Assembly (NCBI GenBank): GCA_032207245.1
Contig: CM063502.1
Location: 118,481,429-118,545,428, forward strand
Reading direction: 5' to 3'
Source: Pardosa pseudoannulata
Lineage: Eukaryota > Arthropoda > Arachnida > Araneae > Lycosidae
DNA length: 64,000 nt
This document shows, one piece after another, positions 16,510 to 28,469 of this stretch. Every line of letters starts with the position of its first letter. Within the stretch, counting starts at the first letter, position 1. A model generated the notes under the pieces. That model was not told where the DNA came from and did not search any database. It was given only the letters and a program-made list of their open reading frames with translations. Made by a program: the position numbers and the translations under genes.

Positions 16510-16665
16510 AATGATTGTTTGCAACACGAGGGTTATCTAGGTCAGGATATATTTTTTCAAGTTGATTTCTAACTTATGGAAACATTCAAGGCTTCAGTGG
16601 GCTTTAAACCCATGTTCTCTAGTACCGAAAGTCACATAACTATTTGGGCCCCAAACCCAGGACTG
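16510..16665 (-). mobile_element. Diverged copy of the tRNA-derived SINE
   Basis: On the minus strand it reads TTTCGGTACTAGAG, then ATGGGTTTAAAGCCC (a decayed B-box region), a degenerate body, and finally CCCTCGTGTTGCAAAC. The end piece matches the ends of the copies at 5099-5271 and 18258-18396. The CAAATAGTTA stretch at its 5' side resembles the A-box region of the 60.3-kb copy. Boundaries are approximate. Confidence 0.65.
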
Positions 16666-17380
16666 ATCTTGACTATCATTTACTTAATATTATACATGCT
16701 TTAAATACACAAGATTTCATTATCCTAAGCATATAACAAATTGCATTCTATCTACAAATTATCAAAATAGGATTATTTTACTCTCCCGTGACCAATCAAT
16801 TTGTATCATCATATTAAATAAGAACGGAATTTAAATCGAAGCATTCTCGAATTATAATTCTATTCACCATGATAACAGATTTTTCAGTGTCATTAATTTC
16901 AAAATCTTTTAACATCATATTTAATAAATTGTATATTAAAACTGATATCAATTTCCTTTTTACAGGAATTAAATTTAGAAATTTAGTTTGTAAACAATAT
17001 AACATAATATAATTATCTTATTCATCGGAAAATGCAGAAGAAAGTTTTCGCTTGCCTAATGAAATTTTAAAACAAACTTTTTGCTTATAATTAACGGATT
17101 TTTGCTTTTGCTAAATTTTTGCTGTTTACTGCAATGATATATGCGAAATAGTATTTATTTGTCAATGATGAAATTGTAGTGGATTTTTTTTATTATAATT
17201 CTGGCCCACTTTTACTTTTTTGTTCGCAGTGTAATGCTAATTAGTTTACATTTTATAGTTGTGTATAATCAATTCTGTTTTAATTGGTAAAGATAAATGT
17301 ATACATTTATCAGATAATCCGGTTTTATTCTTGTCGAAACCCATAAAATGCTTTGAAACTGTACCTTTTTTTACATAACA

Positions 17381-17715
17381 TCTTAACGGGAGAGGAGGAC
17401 ATATCTCAAGTCCGCGGCTACGAGCTTAAGCTGTACGCGTCATCTGGGTAGTGCTAAAGGAAAGACATCTCAAGGGCATAACTCCTTTAGGTATATACAG
17501 GTGACACGAGATCGAGGTGCCCTAGTGATCTAGGTCTTTCGTTCTTCCTGGTAGTCTTCAGCTACTTCTGTAGAGTTTGCTCTTTACTGGGTTGGACAAC
17601 ATTAAACTAGGACCATGACGGAACTCTCGTAGATCATCAGCAGCTATGTAGCTGTTGTGGTTGCTGTCGTGGCTATTGGTATTCTGTGAGGTCGCTGTGT
17701 GGTCTTAGATACCGG
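17381..17715. repeat. GC-richer island, unidentified dispersed-repeat candidate
   Basis: A patch of about 335 bp with base composition unlike the flanking DNA and many CG dinucleotides. Neither strand keeps a long open frame. It resembles a fragment of a retroelement or an old inserted sequence, but I recognise no family and see no second copy in the window. Confidence 0.35.
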
Positions 17716-18257
17716 GTCAGCATACAAAAGAATTATCTTAACGGAATATTTCTGTATAATAATATTTTACTGTTTTCAAATTACGACCGCTATTTGCTTT
17801 TTCTATTTGTGGAGTAAACTATATTTCATAATCTATGAGTCATCATGCTAATTTTTGTACAGACTGAAAGGCTTGTTATGGGCATTTACTAGATTTTGCG
17901 AACTGAGCAATAATTTCCTCGATTACAGTAACGTTAATTTTATGAACTTACAGTGGTCCCATAAATGAGTATTTGATAACTCAGAAATGAACTCATAAAG
18001 ATTCAGTATTGTATATTCTCGATGGAAAATTTGTGAAAACTTGGTATTAATTTCTTTCTTACCAATATACTTAAACGCTGATTATATATTAATGAAACAA
18101 AAGAGCAATCTAATTTTAGTCAAGTTGGTCGAATAAGGGGTTGTAAAAACTAATTTTATATTTTCCTTAAGTGTAATATAGAATGATATAAATATGACAT
18201 TTTAGCATTCTGAATATATTTACTTATATCCCTCAGTTCAATTAAAATGCTCTCTCC

Positions 18258-18396
18258 GGTTCCAGAGTTCATGGGTTTGAATTCCACTGGGGCATAGATG
18301 TTCGTAGCTGTTCGGAATCGGCTGTAAGCAGTAGGTCCCTGTCTCATTAGCCCTCGTGTTGCAAAAATGTAGATCGTAGAGCCCCAATCCAAACCA
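18258..18396 (+). mobile_element. 5'-truncated SINE copy with imperfect target-site duplication
   Basis: On the plus strand it has CCAGAGTTCATGGG, then a B-box-like GGTTTGAATTCC (from about 18274), GGAATCGGCTGTAAGCAGTA and CCCTCGTGTTGCAAAA, which is the same order as the 5099-5271 copy read on its own strand. The A-box half is missing. An 18-base direct repeat with two differences (AATTAAAATGCTCTCTCC at 18240-18257; AATCAAAATGCCCTCTCC at 18397-18414) flanks it, as expected for a target-site duplication. Confidence 0.82.
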
Positions 18397-18569
18397 AATC
18401 AAAATGCCCTCTCCTCTTTGTACGTTAAAATAATTTTTTACTTATATATGTTAATTATTTTATGCATAGTGAATGATATTTGGTTTTAACACAAATTTGG
18501 TTAATTATTTTTCATAAGTCTTGCTTGTAATTTACAGATATAAAGGTAGATAGTAAACTTAATATGCTA

Positions 18570-19640
18570 TGTAAAACGAGGTTTATGTTAGAATTTACCC
18601 TTACTAGAAATCAAAATTGTGTGTATAAATGTTCAGCACTGGAACGAAAACAACATAAAATTACTTTAAAACTTTGAAAATTTTATTTTACAGATAATTA
18701 TTCAAAGCTTCACGGAAAGAACAACAAAATTTAAATTAATGATACTTTTTCCAATAGATTGAATGTTCATCTGTTCACATTAAGGCAAGCCTCTGTCAAG
18801 CTTTATAAGACGTATCGCACTAATTCCGGAAGAACAATGTCCGGAAAATCTAGATAAGCTATTTTTAAACTGTAAGACCAATTTAAAATCTAGATTTTTA
18901 CGCAAAAGTTTAGAGATAGTGATTAACTTGTTAACCACTGAATACAGTTTCATTGCTTTCAATTTTAGATCTAGATTTCAAGAGAAATGTATGACGCTCA
19001 AAGCAACTGTCGAAAACTTATTCTATTATCTATTCCAGTGCATTTATTATGCATCTATTTCTTTAGTCTCGTTTGTGACTTACCGATATACAGATAGATA
19101 AAAAGCTTATTCTGTAATAAAAAAGAGGTTTACGTTAAGAATCTCCTTTCTAGAAGCTAAACTTCCTTGTATAAATGTTTAGAATGTGAACGGAACGCAT
19201 GTTTTAAATCTTAGAAAATTTTATTTTATGGACAATTATTTAAGGATTTTTAGGTAGAATAACAAAATCTAAATTAATAATACTCTTCATGAAAATCAAA
19301 GTTCATCTCTTCGCATTAAGACATACCAGCTTTGTTAAGCTTTAAGGAATGTATCGCTCTTTATTTTGTCTAGCAATGTACAGAAAATATACAAGTATTT
19401 TTAAGCTTTAAGACAAGTTTAAAAGCTATATTTTGACGAAAAAGTGTAGGGGTAGGGATTAACTGATTGGTCATTGAATACGGTTATTTTGCTTTCAGTT
19501 TTAGTCCTTGAATTCAAATTACATGTATGGCACTGGAGGATATCACCGATGACTTACTATTCAAATGCATTTATTATGCATCTATTGTCTAGATTCAAAC
19601 TAGTATAGAGGAAAACTGAATTTAAAGGATACTTTTTTCT
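18570..19640. repeat. Diverged tandem duplication, two units of about 540 bp
   Basis: Segments from about 18578 and 19125 stay collinear: GAGGTTTATGTTA / GAGGTTTACGTTA, then TGTATAAATGTT in both, GAAAATTTTATTTTA in both, ACATTAAGGCA / GCATTAAGACA, and GATTAACTTG (18921) / GATTAACTGA (19457). Both contain matching short open frames that are not preserved between copies, so the duplicated unit looks non-coding. Confidence 0.8.
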
Positions 19641-19649
19641 TGTAAAATC

Positions 19650-20720
19650 GTTTTGTAAACAAAATAAACTTTCATTTGTTCCAGTGAAATAATACTGACA
19701 TACACATAAAAGTAATGGAACACTTGTTCTATAGAGATAGTTCTGAGTAAGGAAGCTTTTAGTGATTGGCTTAGAATGAGGAAAAATTCTTATTCAAAAT
19801 GGAGAAAATTCTTCAAAGTTCATGCATTCCGGCTAGGGGAAGAAACTGCCCTGAACGAAACCACTGCATCGTTGTTTAAGATTAAACTGTTCTCCTTTCT
19901 TGAAGGAAAACTCCTAAAAGATAAATGCTTTTCAACAACTTTTTAAAAGTTTCTTTAAAATAAATCAACCTTACTTTATGCCTCTGGATTTTGAACAGAT
20001 TGAATATTTTGTTAGTATAGTATATGAGAATTTCATGAGATTTACTCATTATTTTTCTAGAACGTAACTTTTGACATTTATTTATAATACTTAGGAATAA
20101 AGGCCAGAATATTGACAAATTTACTATTTCATTCAGTAAAGTTATATTTAAAAACTTTTTTTAAAGTTTGTTCTTTGAAGAGCAAGAACGATCCTTTCAC
20201 TGTAGAACTATCATTTAAAAGGATCAATATTAATGACTTTGAATTATACTCTTTATTAGACAATCTATTTGTACCTTCCTGTATGAGGAAAATTGGAGAA
20301 ATACTTATGAGGTACTGAATATGATCTTATATTTATGTAATTTATCGAGTTGATATAACAAGGCTATTAATTTCAACATATTTTGAATACTACTAATATT
20401 GTTCTATAAACATTTTTTTTTATTTTATAACCTCAAAAATAATTGTATGTATGAAAAGAAAATCTCATGGAATTAATTGTGAAGACAACTTTTTCTAATA
20501 TTCTTAGGTAGGAAGTGCAAAATTTCACTTTTGAATTTTGCTTGTAGATTATGTAAGATTACGTAAAACATTATAAAGTATAAGTTGATAATTGTCACTA
20601 GACTTTAACTGCATTTTATAATTTCGTTAGGCATTAACTGTTTTCATTTATTTGTACATACAAAATAGTATCATGAGCTGTCACTATCCGCATTTTCCAG
20701 ATAACTAAGTCCCCAATGCT
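19650..20720. other. Intergenic DNA, no gene seen
   Basis: Short open frames at 19882-20118 (minus) and 20112-20318 (plus) lack recognisable domains. Confidence 0.5.
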
Positions 20721-20725
20721 TTCTA

Positions 20726-20830
20726 ATTTTATATAATTCTATTTTTAATAATTCTAAATTTATATAATTTTATATAATTCTAAAATTTATATAATTTTAC
20801 TAAATTCTAAATTCATATTATTTTATATAA
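20726..20830. repeat. AT-rich minisatellite-like tract
   Basis: The unit TTTATATAATTCTAAA and variants recur about five times with small length changes. Confidence 0.75.
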
Positions 20831-21918
20831 AACTGATGATAGAAGACTAAGTCTGTATTTGATACAAAAACGATATTCTGATTATTACACTAAAACTCTT
20901 GGGGAATAAAACTTTCAGGTAACATCTGGTTTCATAGCAAAAAATAAAAAATAATATTGAATGTAAATCAAAAATGTTACATTTTAGGTTAAAGTAACTA
21001 GCATTTTTGATCATCCTTATTTTTTAGATAAATAAGTAAGAAATAAATACTAATTTTACTTAAAACGTTATACTTAAGAAATCTGTTAGAGCCTTAAATC
21101 TGTATTTGATAAGAAAATGATACATTGCCATTTACAGCAAAATACGTATGGAGTAAAGAAATCAATTAACTAATAGTTTTAAATGAAAAAGGTTATTAAT
21201 TAATTGGCATAGACTATGAACGTAAATTGCTTCAGTTTAAAAGTAAATAAGAATTTTGTTCGAAGCGAGAAACAGGGCAAAATATATTTTAAGCTGTTAA
21301 ATTTTTTATCTTAATTTTAAAATGATCCCAACTACAGCAAAATTTGATTTCCATTTCCCTATTTATCTAATGCTATTTGGAAATATTTTAACATCATTAC
21401 CAATGAGCGATTTATTCGGTGCTAGTCCAAAGCATATTAAATAGCTTTGAATATATTTTCCAGCGACAATATTGACTTTATCTTGGATACATTAGAGCTC
21501 AATATCAGTATGGTATTTCGGAGAATATTAGTCATTGATATTTTGAGAATATTTCACTAACGTCAACAGGCAGTTTATTATTTAATATTAACCACAGAAA
21601 TGCAACAAGTATCGACTTTTTGTTTGCAGTATTTATAAACGATTACGAATGTATGGCTTATAAATTAATACAATTTTCAACCGATAATTTCGATGCTAAA
21701 GAGACAAATATTTCTTTACTTGTTTAAATAACTACTATATTTATCAAATATTTTTTCTAATAATTATACTGGAGATTTATACATTAATAAGCATTTGGAT
21801 TCATTCATACATCCAGATGAAACCTTGACCGACACAATTGTAATGAAAATATATCCTTTTCTAGTATTTTCAGCTTTTTTCAATATTGTATATAAACAAA
21901 TATTAATGAAAAACATAG

Positions 21919-21942
21919 TAATATATATATATATATATATAA

Positions 21943-22013
<71 letters not shown>
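21919..22013. repeat. (TA)n microsatellite
   Basis: TA run with one internal AATACA break. It abuts the tRNA-like A-box fragment at 22014. Confidence 0.95.
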
Positions 22014-22016
<3 letters not shown>

Positions 22017-22050
22017 CACGGACGAGTGGTTAAGGCATAGAAGACACATT
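22014..22050 (+). mobile_element. tRNA-like A-box fragment (possible truncated SINE)
   Basis: GACGAGTGGTTAAGGC at 22021-22036 is close to the A-box and D-arm region of class II (Ser/Leu) tRNAs. No matching B box or acceptor stem follows, so this is not a tRNA gene. It is probably the 5' part of a different SINE that ended within or next to the microsatellite. Confidence 0.4.
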
Positions 22051-22363
22051 TGATTTCATATATAAAAACTTCTTTATTGTAATCTTTCTATCTATGGCTA
22101 TGTCATTTAGATATTCTTTGTTCACATTTTGGACGATAAGCGTGGAGGAAGTTATCAGCCCGAGTTCCCGCTGAGAACTGTCTTTTTTGGCGTTGATACC
22201 TAAACAAAATCTTCTAGTCTACTTCCGTGTCAGCTTCTTTACTCTGTACAGTTTCTCTCGAGAATGTGGCTTTCTCCTATCACATTATCGTTAATGAGTT
22301 CCAATTAATTTTAATTATAACTCATTTAATTCTTAACCCCCATTCTTAAACCTCTATCTCTCT

Positions 22364-22366
<3 letters not shown>

Positions 22367-22436
<70 letters not shown>
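22367..22436. repeat. (CA)n(TA)n microsatellite
   Basis: A CA run followed by a TA run. Confidence 0.95.
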
Positions 22437-22437
<1 letters not shown>

Positions 22438-22689
22438 CTCAGTACCCTTAACCCACCGAGTGCGTCATGAATTCATGTCAGTTAAAAAATCGTAATAGTA
22501 GGCTTAATGATGGGAAAAAAATTCGGTTTTATCAAAATAATCAGAAGAATTTTTTTACAAGAGGAAAAAAAATTCCAGAAGTAACCAAACGAGGGTACTA
22601 AATCGTCATGCTGAGACTTTTTAGGTAAGGGAAGTTATCAATAAAACACCTTTTTGGAAATGTATTCGTCATTTGAATGCTTTCTTTAT

Positions 22690-23500
22690 CAGATCGAGAA
22701 TTGGTGGTTAAGTATTTCTACAAATATGGTGAATCCACAAGTACTGTATTTCAACAGTTCTATGCAGTTCTGCAAAAAGATTAAAGGCTAAAAAATCCCC
22801 ATTTCATTGATTCGGATACTGAATACAGCTCGATGTTTTAAGAAAACAGGGAATTTGAAGGTTCGTCTACTTAGTGACAGATTATACTAGATCATTTACC
22901 TCGTCCATGTAGTAAAATGTCCTGGAAGATTCAGTAGTCGAGATAACAGCGGGGATTAGCAGTGCTCGTAAACCTTCGAGAAGATGGGAATCCAAAACCA
23001 TTTATTGGATGTATTCTTTATGATATGATTAATCTGGTTGAGTACAAAATTTAGGCTCTTTACTAGTTGTTACAATCAAATACATATGCAAGACTAAAAT
23101 AAAATTACACGAGTGGTGGCGTAAATGAAAAGTAACCCACAGTTGTTGCTGAACGTCATGTGTATGGATGAAGCTATCTTTTCACGGGGACGTGAAACCA
23201 CAGAACAGTCATACTTGGTCGACATCAAACCGTCGTGAGAACGTGAGTCAGTCATTACATTCTCTTCATGGGATTGTTCGGTGTGACTCCCACGCACCTT
23301 TTATTCTAGGCTTTTTTCTTTATTGAAGAGCCTTGTTTTGTATACTGAATAAAATCTTGTACAGTCACCGCAACACGGTATCTTACGTTTTTGCAAGAAC
23401 ACGTTGCTATTGTATTGCAAGAAAGACATGCATTACTTGTTGTCACTTTGATGACCCCCATTGCATGTAAGTCAAAACACTCCTGTTGGAAACTTTCAAA
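22690..23500 (+). pseudogene. Decayed DDE-type (mariner/Tc1-like superfamily) transposase
   Basis: Short stretches in successive plus-strand frames follow the order expected of a mariner-like transposase. At 22695-22781 a helix-turn-helix-like stretch contains VVKYFYKYGES, resembling the N-terminal DNA-binding region common in arthropod and mollusc elements. At about 22813-22860 RILNTARCFKKTGNL resembles the second helical region (I..L...F..TG.V pattern). At 23167-23181 DEAIF fits the catalytic DEA.F motif of the DDE domain, followed by HGIVRCDSHAPFILGFFLY in place of the usual W.G....I.GP.FF block. Many stops and at least two frame changes show the copy is dead. ACGAGGGTACT near 22590 could be the outer terminal repeat; no matching right end was found. 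Family assignment is by eye. Confidence 0.6.
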
Positions 23501-23982
23501 GAAAACCGAATGATCAGTCGCGGTTGCAAAGTTTATTAGACCTCAAAATAACCTCACATTATTAACCTCTCATAATTAGACCCCACATAATTTTTGTTAT
23601 CTAAACAGAGTAAAGCTTATATACCTTGGTGGTAGTTTAGTTTTTTGTTAGTAAAACAGTTTTTAGAATACACTTAGTACATCCATAGTTTACTTCTATA
23701 TGCAAACAAATTTTACCTTTTTATAATATTAGTACAGATCAGGAATAGCAAGTAGGATTTTTTTAAAGTGCAAAAATTAAAGTAAATTTAAATGCGAATC
23801 TTTTCGATTGCCAGAAGCCTATATTTGTATATATTTTATAACTTTTATTAATATTTTGAATGTATAGTCTTGCCAGAAAATTATTTTTTTACTTGTCATA
23901 CTAAGTACGTGTGCCATGTAATTGCGAGCATGCTGTGTATTAAGCTATGTTACTCTCTATATTTATCGAATGAGCTTAAGGT

Positions 23983-24148
23983 GGTTAGATTTGGGTTAGA
24001 GCGCTACAGCCTGCTGTTTTGCTATATGAGAGCTAATGAGACCGGGGACTACTGCTTAAAGCCGATTTCAAACGGTTACAAACACCCATGCAAACCCGCA
24101 AACCCAGTACCGATGAGAAGCTATCTACCATTCGGCCATCATTCGGCT
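23983..24148 (-). mobile_element. tRNA-derived SINE copy
   Basis: On the minus strand it starts GATGGCCGAATGGTAGA (A-box region; complement of CCATTCGGCCA at 24128-24138), continues GGTACTGGG..GGTTTGCATGGG and reaches GAAATCGGCTTTAAGCAGTA, as in the other copies. CTTAAGGT at 23975-23982 and 24149-24156 brackets a 166-bp body close to the 173 bp of the 5.1-kb copy. The B box is decayed. The plus-strand open frame across 23870-24193 arises from this element and is not a gene. Confidence 0.82.
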
Positions 24149-24199
24149 CTTAAGGTCGTCAAACTGATAAGAGGGGCCATCATTTCTCTCTAAGGTTTC

Positions 24200-25595
24200 A
24201 AAGGGTGAAACTGCGCTCACTACGCATCTATAATAATCTCTAGTTTGGCAGTAATGTGTCCTGTTTATTAGGAAAATAATTAAGTGATACTGAATTTTTC
24301 TACTCACTGATTGAAAACATTAGAGATAGTAAAGATATTGACTGAAACCGGGAACAATTATAAAAGTCATACAGTGATTATTAAGTCTTGTACACAAAAG
24401 ATAATTAGAATTAAAAATGTAAATATTTCCCTTAACTGTCGTGCCACATTTCTATTTATAAATTTTATGGCTGCAAAAAGTCTTTACTAATTTGTGTTGG
24501 CATTTTAAACAATGATATCTTTTACTCTCGATACTGAATTTCCATTATTATAAGTCAATTTTTGTATAAGCGAAAGTTCTAATTTATCAAGAAATTAAAG
24601 TTATTAAATTGTCTGAAATTCGAAAGAAATCTTTAAAATGTTCAGTATTTTAAATTGTTAAGTTAAAATTGAAAAAAACATACTTAAACAAGTCTGTAAA
24701 AAGGAACTTAGATTAACTGTGATGTTAAAGCAAAAGTTTATTTTTCCGCATATTCTTTTATATCAGATTCTGTGACACATTCATCTTGCATGAAAATTAT
24801 AGAAAGTAAAAATTCATCAAAATTCATATAATTATTTCAATATAATATTTTACAAAACACTAAAATAAAAGGCTTTTATCAATTCTTCCTATTTCAAAAT
24901 TGTTATTTCTATTGTGTATAATATTATTGTACATTTTCTGTTTGTTTCATACAGCTAAATTTACCATTTAAACAAAAGTTTATAAAAAAAATGCGGAATA
25001 TCATTTGTAATAAACAGGAAATATTTCCTACTGAGTAATTTAAATATTAAATGAATCATTTTAATTAAAATAATAAATTGAACAGTTAAAAATTTTACTT
25101 TTCTTTGAACACAAAATATTAATAAGTATGAGATTATGCCCTTCAAAAGTTGTTTCTAAATAGTTCTAAAACTAGTGTAAATTAGAAATTGAAATTTTAT
25201 AACTTTACGCTTCTACCCTACTTATCAGAAGACCAGTTTATTTAAAAAAAAATTAAATGTAGGAAAGTGAAGAAAAGTAAAATACAAAATATTATATACA
25301 ATTCAAATTTTAGCAGTATATCTATAACCCTTTAAGAAAGTTTATCTTAGAAATGCTCACCAAATACACTTGTGTTAAACAAGGATGATATGTACTTCCT
25401 CTCTCGATAACATTTCATAAATCATAGTTACCAACTAGTGAAGTCTAATAAAGAGACTGAATGAGTTATGGTAGGTTGTAACAAATTTATATATCTCTAA
25501 GAGGGAATGGTATTTGTGGGTTAGGCGTATAAAGACTGCTGCAAGCTATTAAAACTTGTGGAATAAACTGACACTCAGATATCGAAGCCAACTCC
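24200..25595. other. Intergenic DNA, no gene seen
   Basis: AT-rich, only short frames without features. Confidence 0.5.
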
Positions 25596-25599
25596 TAAT

Positions 25600-25890
25600 A
25601 GCTAAAATCAACTCTAATTATATAAGTACACAGACTCACAAACCGGGTTTGTAAATTTAATAGGATAAGGCTAACTGCAAGCCGGGTGTTTGGGTTTTCG
25701 ACTAATACGATTTGTTTCCCGAATGGTACCCAAGTTTTTGTCCCATCTTTACTCGAATTTTTCTCTCCCACTATCTTCACTCTGCTTTAGATGCTGGACT
25801 GCAATCTGGCTCTACCTTCACTCTCCTAACGCTTATCCCAATCTCCCATTGATCTGGTTGAAATCGAACGCAGGTCTCAACCAAAGAAGA
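25600..25890 (-). repeat. Possible fragment of another SINE or repeat
   Basis: A GC-richer patch. On the minus strand GAGACCTGCGTTCGATTTC (about 25865-25883) contains a B-box-like GTTCGATTT, but the expected tRNA head upstream is absent. The open frames on both strands (25595-25780, 25690-25899) are not supported as genes. Weak call. Confidence 0.25.
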
Positions 25891-26586
25891 AATTTTTAAA
25901 CTTTTAATTATGTAGGTAAAAAATATAAAAAGTATTGAAAACCATGAAAGTTATAAAAATTGAAAACTTATTAAAATAGTAAAATCATATAAAATGTGCT
26001 CTCGGAACACAAGAATATTTCTTCTGCATTTTACTTAACGTTATTAAAATTTGTGTAACAGTGTAGAAATTTTCTAAATCTTTCTGGTAATTATTAGTAT
26101 TTTTCAGTCTGAATTTATGAAATTATTATACAGTATGTTATGTTTCTCATTACATTATTTCCGTGTTGATATTCTTTGTGATTTAAGAAAGTAAAAAAAA
26201 AATTCTGGTTTAGAGGGTCAAGCTCATTCAGTCCAGACGATGATCCTATGAAGCTTCTAAAACATATGAGTTTATGTTGGTGTACGGTAAAGTAAAAGTT
26301 TAAACATCTGCAAAAGATACATGGAGAAATTTTATTAATTAATATAATTGTTGAAAGTTTTATCACCTAGTGAGAATCTAGTTTTAGAGCATTTAGATGT
26401 GTGAAGAAGTTTTTGCTAATGCAACTTAAAAATAAATTCCTAACTATGAAAGGATCACTGTTCTTCAAAAAATGAGTTTTATTAAATTTATGTATAAGAA
26501 AAACATTTAGTGTTACTTGAACATTCATGATTATAGCATGTATAGAACGATCAAGATACAATATGGCAGGAATATTGTACGTAAAA

Positions 26587-27677
26587 TATTAAGAATTAGT
26601 TTTTTTATAAGAGAATGATCTGTGAAAACTTTCATTTACTAGCAAATAATTTAAGGGTATACTTAACAACTCACAGGCTAACAACTTAAAAACTGTGGTT
26701 CTGATCTCTAGTGTTTAAACTACTCGACTTAAGGTATTGAAGGAATTTAATTTAATATTAACAAAAACTATTAATTTTCACCCCTTGACTAATATTACTT
26801 TTGAATTAATTAGATTCATTAATAAGCTAATCTTCTAAAAATAAACTAATAAGAGAAAATATGTACATACCTCAAAATTAATATTTCAGCTTGATGATTT
26901 TCTACTGATGAAAATTTTCTCTTAATAATTAGTGAGATATTTTTAGCTTAGTGCTCGATATTTTTACTGTTTTACTTTTTATTGCGATATTTTTACTTTA
27001 GTATGCAAAATGTGTGCCATTAATGACTGTCTTATTTTTAAAATTTATAAAAGAATGTTCCAGTATCACTACAATTCTCCGAAAAAATTATTTTAAAGCC
27101 TGGGGTATATTACAAATGACAAAATATTTTATATATTAGGAATTAGTTTTTTATAAGAGAATGATCTGTGAAACCTTTCATTTACTAGCAAATAATTTAA
27201 GGGTATACTTAACAACTCACAGGCTAACAACTTAAAAACTGTGGTTCTGATCTCTAGTGTTTAAACTACTCGACTTAAGGTATTGAAGGAATTTAATTTA
27301 ATATTAACAAAAACTATTAATTTTCACCCCTTGACTAATATTACTTTTGAATTAATTAGATTCATTAATAAGCTAATCTTCTAAAAATAAACTAATAAGA
27401 GAAAATATGTACATACCTCAAAATTAATATTTCAGCTTGATGATTTTCTACTGATGAAAATTTTCTCTTAATAATTAGTGAGATATTTTTAGCTTAGTGC
27501 TCGATATTTTTACTGTTTTACTTTTTATTGCGATATTTTTACTTTAGTATGCAAAATGTGTGCCATTAATGACTGTCTTATTTTTAAAATTTATAAAAGA
27601 ATGTTCCAGTATCACTACAATTCTCCGAAAAAATTATTTTAAAGCCTGGGGTATATTACAAATGACAAAATATTTTA
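26587..27677. repeat. Nearly identical 546-bp tandem duplication
   Basis: Unit 1 (about 26587-27131) is followed directly by unit 2 (about 27133-27677). The offset is 546-547 bases throughout: GAGAATGATC is at 26611 and 27157, and the closing AAAATATTTTA is at 27121 and 27667. I see only a few differences near the 5' end (one T in a T run, and GAAAACTTTC versus GAAACCTTTC). The unit has no open frame of note. The low divergence means the duplication is recent, or recently converted, or an assembly artefact. Confidence 0.93.
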
Positions 27678-27789
27678 ATGGCAAAAATGTTGTTTATATT
27701 AAAATTCAAGACATAAAATATTTTTCGTAATTACTGAATGACATGAAATATTTTTAATGCTTTTTGGAAAGACATTCTAGAGTACCTGT

Positions 27790-28460
27790 ATCCACTTTTG
27801 AGAGATGGTTACATCAGTTGTGATGAGACTCACTAAAATCTTATCTCAAAACTGGACTTGAAGAAGTACAGAAAACAGAAAACCTTCACGGATCTCTCTC
27901 GATCGATTATGGCGAGGATATTCTCATACACATCACACAGGTATAATGTCTTAAAAAGAGAAGAATAATCACACGACCACCGAGAAAACTTTCAACTTGT
28001 AGTTCTCCCAAGTTTACAATAGACTTCCACTTCGTTAATAAGAAAGAGCAATTTTCATATGGATTTCTTTTATCTTCTTTATAACCATTTTTCTACGATT
28101 AACTGAATATTATAATCGTTGATAGCTTTGATATGGCTGCACCAATAGTGATGAACTTCCTTAAAATTGTATTTCCAAGCAAGACTTTCAGAAAGACATA
28201 AAACTTGAAAACTTCAAGCATCTCTCTCAATCTATTACAGTTAAATACACCAGGCAGGTATAATATCTTAAAAAGAAGTAATTTTAATCACTTGACTACC
28301 ATGGAAGCTACTTACACGTAGCTATCTCATATTCAGTGAAGACCCCCCCCCTCTTCTCAATTATAAGTAGCAAACAAAGAAATTTTCGAGGGGAAAGGTT
28401 TTATTCTCTTTAAAATCATCTTTGTATGATAGACTGCATATCATAACAACTGATAGACTA
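27790..28460. repeat. Diverged tandem duplication, units of about 320 bp
   Basis: GTATAATGTCTTAAAAAGA at 27941 recurs as GTATAATATCTTAAAAAGA at 28258, with collinear matches before it (ATCTCTCTCGATCGATTA / ATCTCTCTCAATCTATTA) and after it (TCACACGACCACC / TCACTTGACTACC). This older duplication directly follows the recent one at 26587-27677. Confidence 0.8.
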
Positions 28461-28469
28461 TTTTGATAA

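Noticed and set aside
23870..24193. A 107-codon plus-strand gene
   Set aside because: Most of it lies across a minus-strand SINE, and the start is not an ATG in good context.
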